Assembly: GCA_021791345.1 (NCBI GenBank)
Contig: JAJYWT010000161.1
Span: 1 to 6,665, forward strand
Source: a bacterium
GTDB taxonomy: Bacteria > Chloroflexota > Dormibacteria > UBA8260 > Bog-877
Direction: 5' to 3'
Length of the DNA: 6,665 nucleotides
The position numbers were made by a program, and so were the translations under genes. The notes below the pieces were generated by a model that worked only from the letters and a program-made list of their open reading frames with translations, had not been told where the DNA came from and did not search any database. Every line of letters starts with the position of its first letter. Position 1 is the first letter of the stretch. Below are positions 1 to 6,129 of the stretch, in pieces.

Positions 1-1
1 G

Positions 2-3000
2 ATCCTGGCCGGGGACATGAGGGGCGCCACCCGGCTGGCGGAGGAGTACGCGGAGCTGATGGGCCCGGACAACTACTTCCTGGAGCTCCAGGACCACGGG
101 ATGGGGGAGGAGGCACGGGTCCGGGACGGGCTGCTGGCGATCTCCCGCCAGACGGGAATCCCGCCGGTTGCCACCAACGACTGTCACTACGTGGACGCGG
201 CCGATGCGGACGCCCACGACGTCCTGCTCTGCATCCAGACCGGCAGCCGGGTGGAGGATGAACGCCGGCTCCGCTTCGCCGGCCCGCACTTCTACCTGAG
301 TTCCGGTGAGGAGATGGCGGAGAAGTTCGCTTACTGTGAGGAGGCGGTCAGCAACACCGTCGCGATAGCCGCCCGCTGTGAGTTCAAGCCCGCTCTGGGG
401 CAGCGGCTGCTGCCCCGCTACGAAGTCGCCAGCGGCGAGGACGCGGACAGCCAGCTAAGGCGCGCGGCGGAGGCGGGCCTTCGGGAGCGCTGCCAGGGCG
501 AGCCTGCCGACGAGTACCGAAGGCGGCTGGAATACGAGCTGGAGGTGATCCGTCAGACCGGGTTCGCCGCCTACTTCCTGATCGTGTGGGACTTCACCAA
601 GGCGGGCCGGGAGGCGGGGGTGAAGATCGGGCCGGGAAGGGGTTCGGCGGCCGGCAGCCTGGTCAGCTACAGCCTGGGCATCACCGCGCTCGATCCGATC
701 CGCTACGGGCTGATCTTCGAACGGTTCCTGAACCCGGAACGGGTCTCGATGCCGGACATCGACATCGACTTCGACGTCCAGGGCCGCAGCCGGGTGATCG
801 AGTACGTGACCGCCAAGTACGGCAGTGACCGAGTGGCTCAGATCGTGACCTACGGGACCATGGCCGCCCGTGCCGCCATTCGCGACGTCGGCAGGGCGCT
901 GAACGTGCCGCTGCCGGATGTCGACCGCCTGGCCAAGCTGGTGCCCACAAGGCCGGGGATGACCCTGGCCGGCGCCCTCAAGGAGTCCAAGGAGCTGGCC
1001 GAGGTGTACCGCCAGGAGGAGTGGGCCCACCGGCTGCTCGACACCGCTCAGAAGCTGGAGGGGATCTCCCGGAACGCCGGGACCCACGCGGCGGGGGTGG
1101 TGATCGCCCCCGGGCCGCTGACCGACTACGTCCCTCTGCAGCGGGCGACCACCAACAAGGATGCGGTCGTGACCCAGTTCGATATGAACGGGGTCCAGAA
1201 GATCGGCCTTCTGAAGATGGACTTCCTGGGCCTGGAGAACCTGACCGTGCTGGAGGAGACGCTGGGCCACATCGAGCGCCTGCGTGGCACCCGGCCCGAC
1301 CTGGACCGGATCCCGCTCGACGACGCCGCGACCTACGAACTCCTGGGGCGAGGGGACACCATCGGGGTGTTCCAGATGGAGGCCGAGGGTGGGCGGCGCA
1401 TTCTGATGGACATGAGGCCGCATTCGATCGAGGACATGGCGGCGGCCAACGCGCTGAACCGGCCCGGCCCGATCGAGGGTGGGGTTATCGAGCTCTACAT
1501 GAGCCGGCGCCGCGGTGAGGAGCCGATCACCTACCTGCTGCCGGAGCTGGAGCCGGTCCTCTCGGAGACCCACGGCATCATCGTCTACCAGGACCAGGTG
1601 ATGCAGATCGCTTCGGCGGCGGCCGGCTTCACCCTGGGAGAGGCCGATCTGCTGCGGGCGGCGATGGGCAAGAAGGACAAGAGCAAGATGGCGGCCCAGC
1701 GCGAGCGGTTCATGCAGGGGGCCACCGGACGCGGGGTCGATGAGAAGACCGCCAACGAGCTCTTCGAGCTGATCGACTTCTTCGCCGGCTACGGCTTCAA
1801 CAAGGCCCATGCGGTCGCCTACGGCCTGATCAGCTACCAGACCGCCTATTTCAAGGCGAACCACCCGCTGGAGTACATGACCGCCCTGCTCAACAGCCGG
1901 GCGGGCGACTTCGAGCGGATCAAGCGGGTGATCCTGGATGCGAGGGAGCGGCAGATCGAGGTCTTGCCGCCCGACGTGAACCGCTCACAGCCGGCGTTCA
2001 GCGTGCTCCAGGAGGAGAATCCGCCCGAGGGGCTGAGGGGCCGGATCATCTATGGCCTCCAGCAGATCAAGAATGTGGGCGAGGGCGCGGCCCAGGCGGT
2101 GGTGGCGGCGAGGGAGCAGGGGGGGCCGTTCCGCTCTCTGGTGGATCTCTGCCAACGGGTCCGGGGCCGCGACCTCAACCGCCGGGCGCTGGAGGCACTG
2201 ATCCGATGCGGTGCGTGTGACACCCTCGGTGACCGCGGATGGCTGCTGGCGGAGCTGGATCAGGCGATGCGTCGCGCTGAGCAGGCGGCGCGCGATCTGG
2301 AGTCCGGGCAGATCCAGCTCTTCGACCTGGATGACGTGAGCGACGCCGAAGGTCCAACTGGTGGGCTCACCGTGCCGAAGGAGCTGCCGCTGACCCCGGA
2401 GGCCGAGCGGGAACGGCTGCTCTGGGAGCGTGAGCTGTTGGGGATGTACCTCAGCCGACATCCCCTCTCTCAGTTCGGGGACAAGTTGGGGTCGGTGACC
2501 GATACCAGGATCATGGACCTTTCGAGTCTGGAGGGCCGGATCGTGCAGGTGGCCGGTTCACTTAGGGAGTGCCGGCGGGTGCAGACCGGCAAGGGCGACC
2601 AGATGGCGTTCGCCGCCCTGGAGGATATGAGCGGAGTGTGCGAGTTGGTCATCTTCCCCAAGGTGTTCCGTCGGGCCGAGGAGTTGATGCATCCCGACGC
2701 CGTCGTGGTGGTCAGGGGCCGGGTCGAGGTGGGCCCCCGCCCGGGGGCAGGATCCGTCAATCCGCGGACCTCGGCCTGGGAGCTGCCGGATCCTGGACAG
2801 GAGGAGTCAGGATCCGACGAGCCCGAGGAGACCAGGGTGATCGCCGAGGAGGTCTTCGGGCTGGATGCCCCCGAACTTTCTGCCTGGAGCCCGGACTCGG
2901 TGGTGCACATTCGCCCGAGCGTGGTGTCGGAGGCGGCTCTGGAGGAGCTGTCGACCGTCCTGGCCGCCCACCCCGGCCCGGCTCCGGTGGTCCTTCACGT

Positions 3001-3184
3001 GCGCGATGCCCAGGGGGTGCATGAGATAGAGCTCGGAGACCGCTACCGGGTGGCGGTGTCGGACTCCCTGGCGGAGGCGGTCAGCCGGGCTTGCGGAGTG
3101 GGATCCTACGGGGTGGAGACCAACCGTCCGGTCGCCCCGACCCCAACGCGGTTCCGGCCGCGGGTGGTCGCGCAGGCCTCCTGA
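2..3184 (+). CDS. dnaE: DNA polymerase III alpha subunit (DnaE), 5'-truncated by window edge
   Basis: Catalytic subunit of the replicative DNA polymerase. The reading frame is open from base 2, so the gene starts outside the window; 1060 residues are visible of the usual 1150-1200, and roughly the first half of the PHP domain is missing. The rest of PHP is present, with NDCHY (176-190) and DAHD (209-220), positions that bind metal in active PHP domains. Polymerase signatures follow: GPGRGSAAGSLVSY (629-670), PDIDIDFD (752-775) with two catalytic aspartates, GTHAAGVV (from 1079), MDFLGLENL (from 1217) with the third catalytic Asp, and FNKAHAVAYG (from 1796). Next come a helix-hairpin-helix region (about 2110-2240), a likely beta-clamp-binding motif QIQLF (2309-2323) and an OB fold (about 2540-2730). 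An acidic linker (about 2740-2850) interrupts the OB and C-terminal segments. The many conserved motifs make the identification secure. The ATG at 17 is internal. Confidence 0.97.
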   Translation: MLAGDMRGATRLAEEYAELMGPDNYFLELQDHGMGEEARVRDGLLAISRQTGIPPVATNDCHYVDAADADAHDVLLCIQTGSRVEDERRLRFAGPHFYLSSGEEMAEKFAYCEEAVSNTVAIAARCEFKPALGQRLLPRYEVASGEDADSQLRRAAEAGLRERCQGEPADEYRRRLEYELEVIRQTGFAAYFLIVWDFTKAGREAGVKIGPGRGSAAGSLVSYSLGITALDPIRYGLIFERFLNPERVSMPDIDIDFDVQGRSRVIEYVTAKYGSDRVAQIVTYGTMAARAAIRDVGRALNVPLPDVDRLAKLVPTRPGMTLAGALKESKELAEVYRQEEWAHRLLDTAQKLEGISRNAGTHAAGVVIAPGPLTDYVPLQRATTNKDAVVTQFDMNGVQKIGLLKMDFLGLENLTVLEETLGHIERLRGTRPDLDRIPLDDAATYELLGRGDTIGVFQMEAEGGRRILMDMRPHSIEDMAAANALNRPGPIEGGVIELYMSRRRGEEPITYLLPELEPVLSETHGIIVYQDQVMQIASAAAGFTLGEADLLRAAMGKKDKSKMAAQRERFMQGATGRGVDEKTANELFELIDFFAGYGFNKAHAVAYGLISYQTAYFKANHPLEYMTALLNSRAGDFERIKRVILDARERQIEVLPPDVNRSQPAFSVLQEENPPEGLRGRIIYGLQQIKNVGEGAAQAVVAAREQGGPFRSLVDLCQRVRGRDLNRRALEALIRCGACDTLGDRGWLLAELDQAMRRAEQAARDLESGQIQLFDLDDVSDAEGPTGGLTVPKELPLTPEAERERLLWERELLGMYLSRHPLSQFGDKLGSVTDTRIMDLSSLEGRIVQVAGSLRECRRVQTGKGDQMAFAALEDMSGVCELVIFPKVFRRAEELMHPDAVVVVRGRVEVGPRPGAGSVNPRTSAWELPDPGQEESGSDEPEETRVIAEEVFGLDAPELSAWSPDSVVHIRPSVVSEAALEELSTVLAAHPGPAPVVLHVRDAQGVHEIELGDRYRVAVSDSLAEAVSRACGVGSYGVETNRPVAPTPTRFRPRVVAQAS

Positions 3185-3185
3185 C

Positions 3186-3755
3186 TCAGAGGCGGTTGGC
3201 GCTCTGCTGGATCAGGGGGAAGAGGATCTGAGCGAGCCCGATGTAGATCACCAGGAAGATCACGAAGGCGGCCAGGGCAGAGCTCTCGCCGCGGCTCCTG
3301 GTCAGCCTGGCGATGGGGTCGATGAAGGTGTCGGTCACGCGGCGGATGGCGAAGACCAGAGGGTGCCAGGGGTCGACGTGCAGAAACCCGAGCAGGACTC
3401 TGATCAGGAGGAGGAGCAGGACGATCAGGAGCACCGCCGTGATGAACTCCAGCACCACCGACACCAGCGCGCCCACCGGGTTCACGAAGCCGCTCAGGGC
3501 CAGCCCCTGAAGCACCTCGGCGACTGCGTAGGTGATCACGATCGCGAGCAGGGGGGACAGGTCCATCCCCCCCAGGGTCGGCAGCAGCCGCCGCAGCGGC
3601 CTGATCACCGGAAGAACCAGATCGTCCAGGAGCCGGCCGATGGCGCTGCCGGAGGCGCCCGGAAAGAAGGTGAGCAGCGCCCAGGCCAGGATGCAGAGGG
3701 CGTAGATGTCCAGGACCGTTGCGAGGTCACCGACCAGGACCGCTGCCACGTTCAC
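3186..3755 (-). CDS. YggT family integral membrane protein, two YGGT-type halves
   Basis: A 189-residue membrane protein. Hydrophobic segments lie at about residues 4-31, 66-88, 97-123 and 160-182. The first half carries the YGGT signature: a helix ending in a short turn, then PVIRPLRRLLP, then GGMDLSPLLAIVI. The second half repeats the plan (LIRVLLGF, DPWHPLVF, TFIDPIARL, then a helix) but lacks the GG-D-SP turn, as in other two-repeat members. The family is found next to cell-division or osmotic-stress genes in various bacteria, and its biochemical role is poorly defined. I chose GTG 3753-3755 because the family match begins there, the upstream extension to an ATG at 3875 is polar and unlike a membrane protein, and a -10 box sits six bases before this GTG. 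The gene converges on dnaE with one base between stops. Confidence 0.85.
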   Translation of the reverse strand: MNVAAVLVGDLATVLDIYALCILAWALLTFFPGASGSAIGRLLDDLVLPVIRPLRRLLPTLGGMDLSPLLAIVITYAVAEVLQGLALSGFVNPVGALVSVVLEFITAVLLIVLLLLLIRVLLGFLHVDPWHPLVFAIRRVTDTFIDPIARLTRSRGESSALAAFVIFLVIYIGLAQILFPLIQQSANRL

Positions 3756-3761
3756 CCGGGC

Positions 3762-3767
3762 AGTATA
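3762..3767 (-). promoter_or_regulatory. Putative -10 box of a leaderless promoter for the YggT gene
   Basis: On the minus strand the hexamer TATACT is followed by GCCCGG and then directly by the GTG start. A transcript from this -10 box would begin at or within a base of the start codon, giving a leaderless mRNA. No Shine-Dalgarno sequence precedes the GTG, which agrees. I see no good -35 hexamer 16-18 bases upstream, so this rests on the -10 box and the spacing alone. Confidence 0.45.
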
Positions 3768-4072
3768 TGGCTGCCGGTTGAGAGCCAGATGGGAGCCGGA
3801 CTTGACCTGGGCCCGGGACCCGCTTCCTCCGTTGAGTCGATATCCAGGAACAAACCGAGTCTCGCCCGGCCCCACTCGCGATTGGGCTCCTGCTTGGTCT
3901 CGCTGTCACAGGTCGGACCTCATCGAATGCACCGCGTCCTGTTGGCGCTGTCGCTGCGGAACCGTGGCCAATGAGGGCCCGTCCGTTCGCGATTGGCTCC
4001 GCGCCGGCCAAGCGCCGTTGCCTTGGAGGCGGCGACGACATCCGCCGCTGCGTTCGCCGGCTGGCTTGAGGT

Positions 4073-4104
4073 GGCCCTAGCGAGATTCCTGTCTCGCTGG
4101 GGTC
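4073..4104 (-). terminator. Strong hairpin, probable terminator of the leftward MarR operon
   Basis: Bases 4073-4085 pair with 4092-4104 around a six-base loop (TTCCTG). The core is a perfect 7-bp repeat, AGCGAGA and TCTCGCT, extended by six further pairs including two G-T wobbles. It begins about 40 bases past the stop codon of the second leftward MarR gene, where a terminator would be expected. No T-tract follows on either strand, so this would be a U-less hairpin terminator or an mRNA 3'-stabilising stem. A second short hairpin, CCGGG-CGA-CCCGG (4104-4116), and a palindrome, CTCGGCCGAG (4117-4126), lie next to it. Confidence 0.45.
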
Positions 4105-4144
4105 CGGGCGACCCGGCTCGGCCGAGATCCTCAGGCAGGAATTG

Positions 4145-4672
4145 TCAAATGGACCAGTCTGGTGGGTGGTCGGGAAGCGCTCCGCGGCGGCTTCGACTAG
4201 GGTTCGAATCGCCCAAGGACAGCACGCCGTCCTTCATCAACTCCAGAACCCGCTCACGCAGTTGGCGATCCATCATTCCCAGTACGCTCTCCAGCAGACC
4301 GCTCTGAGTTCGTAGGAGGATCTGGATCATCTCGTTGGCCCGATCCGTCCTCACCACGATCCAGCTCCCCTTCGGCCCCCTGCGTCGCCGGACCAGCTTG
4401 CGCCGCACCAGGCGGTCGACCACCGCCTTGGCGTGATCGGGCTTGACGTCCAAGACCTCAGCGAGCTCGGCCACTGTCTGTCCGTCCTCACTGAGCTGTG
4501 TCAGAGCATCCATCTCCAGCAGGCTCAGCAGCCGGAGCCGACGCCCCGCCTGCTGTCCCAACCGCTGGAAGTACTGGCGCTCCAGCACCAGCTGCGCACC
4601 CATCCAGCGCTCCACGATGGCGCTGGTGTCGGCAGCCGTGAGAGTGGCGTTGGCGGGCTGCGGCTCAGCCAC
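4145..4672 (-). CDS. Divergent MarR-like winged-helix regulator (second gene of pair)
   Basis: A 175-residue protein with MarR architecture. Flanking N- and C-terminal helices, which normally form the dimer interface, surround a winged helix-turn-helix at about residues 51-108 (LLEMDALTQL, then TVAELAEVLDVKPDHAKAVVDRLVRRKLV). The wing is atypical: instead of the usual D-x-R-R it reads RRRRGPKGSWIVVRTDRA, very basic with a G-x-W-I motif. The last 25 or so residues are polar and low in complexity. The GTG start (4670-4672) overlaps the end of the preceding MarR gene by 8 bases (GTGGCTGA) and has only a weak ribosome binding site, so translation is probably coupled. The adjacent gene suggests a possible heterodimer partner. 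Ligand and targets are unknown. The family call is fairly firm from the fold pattern and neighbour, but the specific subfamily is not recognised. Confidence 0.75.
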   Translation of the reverse strand: MAEPQPANATLTAADTSAIVERWMGAQLVLERQYFQRLGQQAGRRLRLLSLLEMDALTQLSEDGQTVAELAEVLDVKPDHAKAVVDRLVRRKLVRRRRGPKGSWIVVRTDRANEMIQILLRTQSGLLESVLGMMDRQLRERVLELMKDGVLSLGDSNPSRSRRGALPDHPPDWSI

Positions 4673-5117
4673 GGATCTGCTCTGTGAGCACGTTCAGGAC
4701 CTCGAGGAAGGTCGCCAGCTGACTCGGTTCCAAGCGGTTCAGGACCGAGTTCATGGCCTCCTTCTGCCACGAACGATACCGCTCCAGCAGTGACCGTGCC
4801 TTCTCGGTTGGGACCAGCCAGACAATCCGCCGGTCCTCGGGGTTGTAGCGTCGCTCAACCAGACCCTGTTTGACCATGCGATCGGCCAGGGCGGTGGCGG
4901 CGGCTCCGGTGATACCAACTGCGTCCGCGAACTGGCGCATGCTGGCACCGCCCTGAGGTAGGTACGCGAGGGCGCTGAGCTGATGGACCGTCACCGACTC
5001 GAGCTCTGCTCGGAGGTCCGTAGGCATCGTGAGCTCGATGCTGCGCTGCAGCCGGGGCTGCATGCGCAACACCTGGTCCAGCAGATCCTCTGAGGGTTCG
5101 TTGTTGGTCGCCCACAC
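4665..5117 (-). CDS. MarR family transcriptional regulator (first gene of pair)
   Basis: A 150-residue canonical MarR-type DNA-binding protein, expected to act as a dimer on a palindromic operator and often to respond to small phenolic or oxidant ligands. Visible parts are an N-terminal helix (about 10-30), the TVHQLSALAYL helix (43-53), a helix-turn-helix with the recognition helix around ITGAAATALADRMVKQGLV (69-87), the wing RRYNPEDRRIVWLVPT (89-104) with the signature D-x-R, and a C-terminal dimerisation helix. I chose the GTG at 5115-5117. AAGGAG lies nine bases before it, and the alternative ATG at 5163-5165 falls inside the promoter spacer, upstream of the predicted transcript start. 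It is the first gene of a two-gene operon and overlaps the next by 8 bases. It closely resembles the C-terminal domain of the divergent fused gene. Confidence 0.9.
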   Translation of the reverse strand: MWATNNEPSEDLLDQVLRMQPRLQRSIELTMPTDLRAELESVTVHQLSALAYLPQGGASMRQFADAVGITGAAATALADRMVKQGLVERRYNPEDRRIVWLVPTEKARSLLERYRSWQKEAMNSVLNRLEPSQLATFLEVLNVLTEQIRG

Positions 5118-5126
5118 TCCAGTACG

Positions 5127-5132
5127 CTCCTT
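5127..5132 (-). promoter_or_regulatory. Shine-Dalgarno AAGGAG deciding the MarR start
   Basis: The minus strand reads AAGGAG nine bases upstream of the GTG at 5115-5117. This supports that GTG over the ATG at 5163-5165 and the GTG at 5133-5135, neither of which has a comparable site before it. Confidence 0.75.
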
Positions 5133-5139
5133 CACAGGG

Positions 5140-5150
5140 CTAAGTATTAG
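5140..5150. promoter_or_regulatory. Candidate operator: palindrome over the -10 box
   Basis: CTAA-GTA-TTAG is a perfect 4-bp-arm inverted repeat that covers the -10 hexamer of the leftward promoter. MarR proteins commonly repress their own genes by binding palindromes over the promoter, so the position fits autorepression. The arms are short, and chance occurrence cannot be excluded from sequence alone. Confidence 0.35.
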
Positions 5151-5172
5151 GGCGGCTATGGTCATGAGTCAA
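5144..5172 (-). promoter_or_regulatory. Sigma-70-type promoter of the leftward MarR pair
   Basis: On the minus strand, TTGACT (5167-5172) and TAATAC (5144-5149) are separated by exactly 17 bases, close to the housekeeping consensus. Transcription would start near 5137, leaving a leader of about 20 bases that contains the AAGGAG site. The -10 box lies inside the palindrome CTAA-GTA-TTAG (5140-5150). The promoter also overlaps the first codons of the rightward fused MarR gene, so a protein bound here could affect both directions. Confidence 0.75.
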
Positions 5173-6129
5173 CAAAGTATGATGGCGATCGAAGTGATCG
5201 CGAGTTCAGAAGAAGCTCCTCCGAATGGGATGGCCGAGCCCAGCCCGGACCTCCTGACCCGCTGCCTCAATGCCGGCCGTGAATTCGTCAGCGATCTGGT
5301 GCGGTCCCTGCCGCCGAGAGCCGAGTCGCCCCTGCGGGACCTGACGCTGGAGCAGGTGGACGCGATTCTCCAGATGCCGGACGAAGGCCAGTCCCAGGCG
5401 GAGTTTCTGGCCGAGCGGGCCCTGCCGGAGGAGGAGGGCCGGGCGTTGTTGGGTTCGCTGGTGCGCCGCCGTCTGGTGGTCCGGGCTCGCCGGAGCGGTG
5501 GGCCCTGGATATGCCTCAGTGACCGGGGCCGTGCGGCTCGGGACCGTCTCAACGGAATCCGCCGTGGACTGCTGTCGCGGATGCTGGATCGGCTCACCCC
5601 GGATCGGTCAGAGCTCCTGGCGGGCCTGCTCGGGGGAGCGTCCCCTGAGGAGAGCGCTGGGTGGGATTCGCCTCGGGACGGTGCGGGGGAGTCGGCGTCT
5701 GACCAGGTCCTGAATCGGCTCCTGCACCTTCGGCGGGGGCTGGCGAGCTGGTTTGGCCTACCTGGACCGGTCGGCAGCGGGTTCCACGACCTGACGCTGC
5801 ACCAGCGGGAGGCGCTGCTGCGAATGCCCGCGGCAGGGCTGACGATGCGCGAGTTCGCAAGCGCCCTGGGCATCTCGCACGGATCCGCGACCGCGCTCGC
5901 GGATCGGCTGGTGGCGCGGGGCCTGGTTGACCGGGAGGCTAATCCGGCGGATAGGCGAGTCGTCAGGCTGGTCCCGACCGTGCTCGGTCAGCAACTCGCA
6001 GAGAGCTTTCGGGAGGCTCAGCTGCGCGCCATCAGCGACCTGCTGCAGGGGATGGACCAGCACCAGCTGGACGCCCTTGCCCAGGTAGCCGATCTCTTGG
6101 CTGGTGAGCGCACGGCCGGTCTCGGCTAG
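5164..6129 (+). CDS. Fused tandem MarR protein with two winged-helix domains
   Basis: A 321-residue protein, about twice the usual MarR length, with two MarR-like domains in one chain. Domain 1 (about 29-156) is divergent: its winged helix runs from LTLEQVDAIL to SLVRRRLV, and its wing VRARRSGGPWICLSDRGRA lacks D-x-R-R. Domain 2 (about 180-312) is canonical, with LTLHQREALL, a recognition helix around ISHGSATALADRLVARGLV (237-255) and the wing REANPADRRVVRLVPT (257-272). A linker rich in Gly, Ser and acidic residues (157-180) joins them, with no stop or frameshift. Domain 2 closely matches the leftward canonical MarR (18 of 30 residues across the recognition region by eye). Domain 1 shares the G-x-W-I wing with the second leftward protein. 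The chain could fold as a single-chain pseudo-dimer. The start is uncertain: ATG 5164 or 5158 follows AGGGCGG, while ATG 5230 would begin closer to the domain. No clear rightward promoter was found. Confidence 0.8.
   Translation: MSQQSMMAIEVIASSEEAPPNGMAEPSPDLLTRCLNAGREFVSDLVRSLPPRAESPLRDLTLEQVDAILQMPDEGQSQAEFLAERALPEEEGRALLGSLVRRRLVVRARRSGGPWICLSDRGRAARDRLNGIRRGLLSRMLDRLTPDRSELLAGLLGGASPEESAGWDSPRDGAGESASDQVLNRLLHLRRGLASWFGLPGPVGSGFHDLTLHQREALLRMPAAGLTMREFASALGISHGSATALADRLVARGLVDREANPADRRVVRLVPTVLGQQLAESFREAQLRAISDLLQGMDQHQLDALAQVADLLAGERTAGLG
5185..5201. promoter_or_regulatory. Candidate operator: inverted repeat GCGATC-N5-GATCGC
   Basis: A perfect 6-bp inverted repeat with a five-base spacer (GAAGT) spans 17 bases, in the usual size range of MarR operators. 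It lies just upstream of the leftward -35 box and inside the first codons of the rightward gene if that starts at 5164, or in its leader if it starts at 5230. Its role is inferred from shape and position only. Confidence 0.35.

Larger units (their letters stand above)
3756..4144. other. Intergenic region without a credible gene
   Basis: The gap lies between two leftward genes. Open frames crossing it on both strands are rich in Arg, Pro and Ser, overlap neighbouring genes and match nothing I recognise. It contains the YggT -10 box near its left end, a 10-base direct repeat TCGCGATTGG at 3876-3885 and 3987-3996 (each followed by CTCC, with one extra base in the first copy), and a cluster of inverted repeats at 4073-4126 near its right end. 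No tRNA or other RNA gene was recognised. Confidence 0.6.

Noticed and set aside
455..1864. A 469-codon open frame antisense to dnaE
   Set aside because: It lies wholly opposite conserved polymerase motifs and its product is rich in Gly, His, Leu, Val and Arg with no recognisable motif. Long antisense frames are expected opposite GC-rich genes.
2750..2815. Three GGATCC hexamers close together in the dnaE linker
   Set aside because: They lie in a continuous coding frame in a variable linker. There is no sign of cloning junctions or a mobile element, and chance repetition is enough to explain them.
3756..3875. Upstream extension of the YggT frame to 3875
   Set aside because: The added 40 residues are polar, have no family resemblance, and lie upstream of the likely -10 box and GTG start.
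3727..4041. A 104-codon leftward open frame in the gap upstream of the YggT gene
   Set aside because: It overlaps the YggT start, is low-complexity Arg/Pro/Ser-rich, has no motif and shows no ribosome site worth citing.
4201..4210. GGTTCGAATC, resembling a tRNA T-loop
   Set aside because: The flanking bases do not form a T-stem, and no acceptor or anticodon arms surround it. It lies within the coding sequence of the second leftward MarR gene.
5029..5157. Upstream extension of the fused MarR frame to an ATG at 5029
   Set aside because: The extension is antisense to the N-terminal coding part of the leftward MarR gene and resembles no MarR sequence.
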